Of a DNA stretch of 64,000 bases, positions 63,556-64,000 are shown one piece after another. Source of the stretch: Mumia sp050632745 (GTDB taxonomy: Bacteria > Actinomycetota > Actinomycetes > Propionibacteriales > Nocardioidaceae); contig NZ_JBODSD010000001.1 in assembly GCF_050632745.1 (NCBI RefSeq), positions 310,001-374,000 of the forward strand, written 5' to 3'. The translations under genes were made by a program, and so were the position numbers. Within the stretch, counting starts at the first letter, position 1. Each line of letters opens with the position of its first letter. Under the pieces are notes generated by a model. That model searched no databases. It saw nothing but the letters and a program-made list of their open reading frames with translations, and had not been told where the DNA came from.

Positions 63556-64000
63556 ATGCGCGTTCTCGAGACGGTCGTCCAGCCGTACGACTGGGGGTCC
63601 TCCACGGTTCTCCCGGCGATGCTGGGTGAGGAGCCGGACGGCAAGCCCTGGGCGGAGCTCTGGATGGGCACGCACCCGCTCGGCGAGTCGACGGTCCGCC
63701 TCGAGGACGGGACCACGGCGCCGCTCAGCGAGATCGCCGGCGGGACCCTGCCGTACCTGCTGAAGATCCTCGCCATCGCGAAGCCGCTCTCGCTCCAGGT
63801 CCACCCGGAGGCGGTCATGGCGGAGCGTGGCTTCGTCCGTGAGAACGAGCGCGGCGTCGCCCTCGGCGCTCCCCACCGGGTCTTCAAGGACCCGCACCAC
63901 AAGCCGGAGATGGTCTACGCGCTGACCCCGTTCGAGGGGCTGATCGCGTTCCGTCCGACGGCGGAGGTCTGGCACGTGCTCGAAGGCCTCGAGTCGCCCC
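63556..64000 (+). CDS. manA: Mannose-6-phosphate isomerase, type I, cut by window edge
   Basis: The first 148 residues are present. MRVLETVVQPYDWGSSTVLP and AELWMGTHPLGES match type I ManA, and KILAIAKPLSLQVHPE contains the zinc-binding QVHP motif. HKPEMVYALTPFEGL adds the conserved HKPE with a zinc-binding Glu. It interconverts mannose-6-phosphate and fructose-6-phosphate for GDP-mannose synthesis. It starts three bases after the helicase stop. Confidence 0.93.
   Translation, partial: MRVLETVVQPYDWGSSTVLPAMLGEEPDGKPWAELWMGTHPLGESTVRLEDGTTAPLSEIAGGTLPYLLKILAIAKPLSLQVHPEAVMAERGFVRENERGVALGAPHRVFKDPHHKPEMVYALTPFEGLIAFRPTAEVWHVLEGLESP

Noticed and set aside
61729..63975. A 748-codon open frame opposite the DEAD-box helicase and manA
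   Set aside because: The helicase and ManA motifs are complete on the plus strand; the mirror frame spans both genes, which no real gene would do.

Overview
The window is high-GC DNA (estimated by eye, not computed) with GTG and TTG starts, dense 4-bp stop/start overlaps and actinobacterial marker genes: mycothiol synthase MshD, a GlnR-type regulator, an LCP cell-wall ligase and a cysteine-rich sulfur leader peptide. It looks like a chromosomal segment of an actinobacterium, probably Nocardioidaceae or a relative; the rank is an inference. It divides into an accessory left third (1-22.6 kb), a conserved housekeeping middle (22.7-47.6 kb) and a surface-polysaccharide locus (47.6-61.7 kb), followed by a DEAD-box helicase and the start of manA.

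Accessory region. At the left edge is a two-gene minus-strand operon: an unrecognised protein cut by the window edge, and a protein with a candidate D...QxK (Mrr-like, PD-(D/E)XK) nuclease motif. Next come a PASTA/DUF4839-type lipoprotein, a Uma2-type nuclease-fold protein, and an NYN (PIN-like) nuclease translationally coupled to a helix-turn-helix N6-adenine methylase. A complete type I restriction-modification operon hsdM-hsdS-hsdR follows, then a GIY-YIG/DUF4357 protein and a VapBC-like toxin-antitoxin pair overlapping a cysteine-rich protein gene. From 16.4 to 22.5 kb lie two divergently transcribed cassettes. Each pairs a DDE-transposase-like protein with a tyrosine-recombinase-like protein that lacks the expected catalytic residues. 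The two DDE-like proteins are distant homologues of each other. This is the most novel-looking part of the window. It ends just upstream of a tRNA-Lys gene.

Housekeeping region. Genes for phosphate handling cluster here: a DUF47/PiT pair, pstSCAB with a clear PHO box, polyphosphate kinase and a MutT1-like NUDIX/phosphatase fusion. They are interleaved with a MerR/MFS divergent pair, mshD, an acyl-CoA carboxyltransferase, glnR, a MoaD/ThiS-like gene with a 24-bp tandem repeat behind its Gly-Gly end, an AlkD-like repair protein, and a sulfur block (thioredoxin, leader peptide, DUF4395, thiosulfate sulfurtransferase, DUF1416). LCP, dtd, a nitrobindin-like FABP gene and ygfZ follow. From memory, much of this resembles the rv0811-rv0822 neighbourhood of Mycobacterium tuberculosis.

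Polysaccharide region. UDP-glucose dehydrogenase and a BY-kinase/Wzz-like protein flank an uninterrupted operon of ten overlapping genes (49157-60465): a FlaA1/WbpM dehydratase, DegT aminotransferase, PglC-like initiating sugar transferase, glycosyltransferase, GNAT acetyltransferase, CapE-CapF-CapG, a polymerase-like membrane protein and a second glycosyltransferase. A flippase-like gene lies opposite. The enzymes predict a glycan containing N-acetyl-L-fucosamine plus a 4-amino-4,6-dideoxy sugar, assembled in a Wzx/Wzy-like way.
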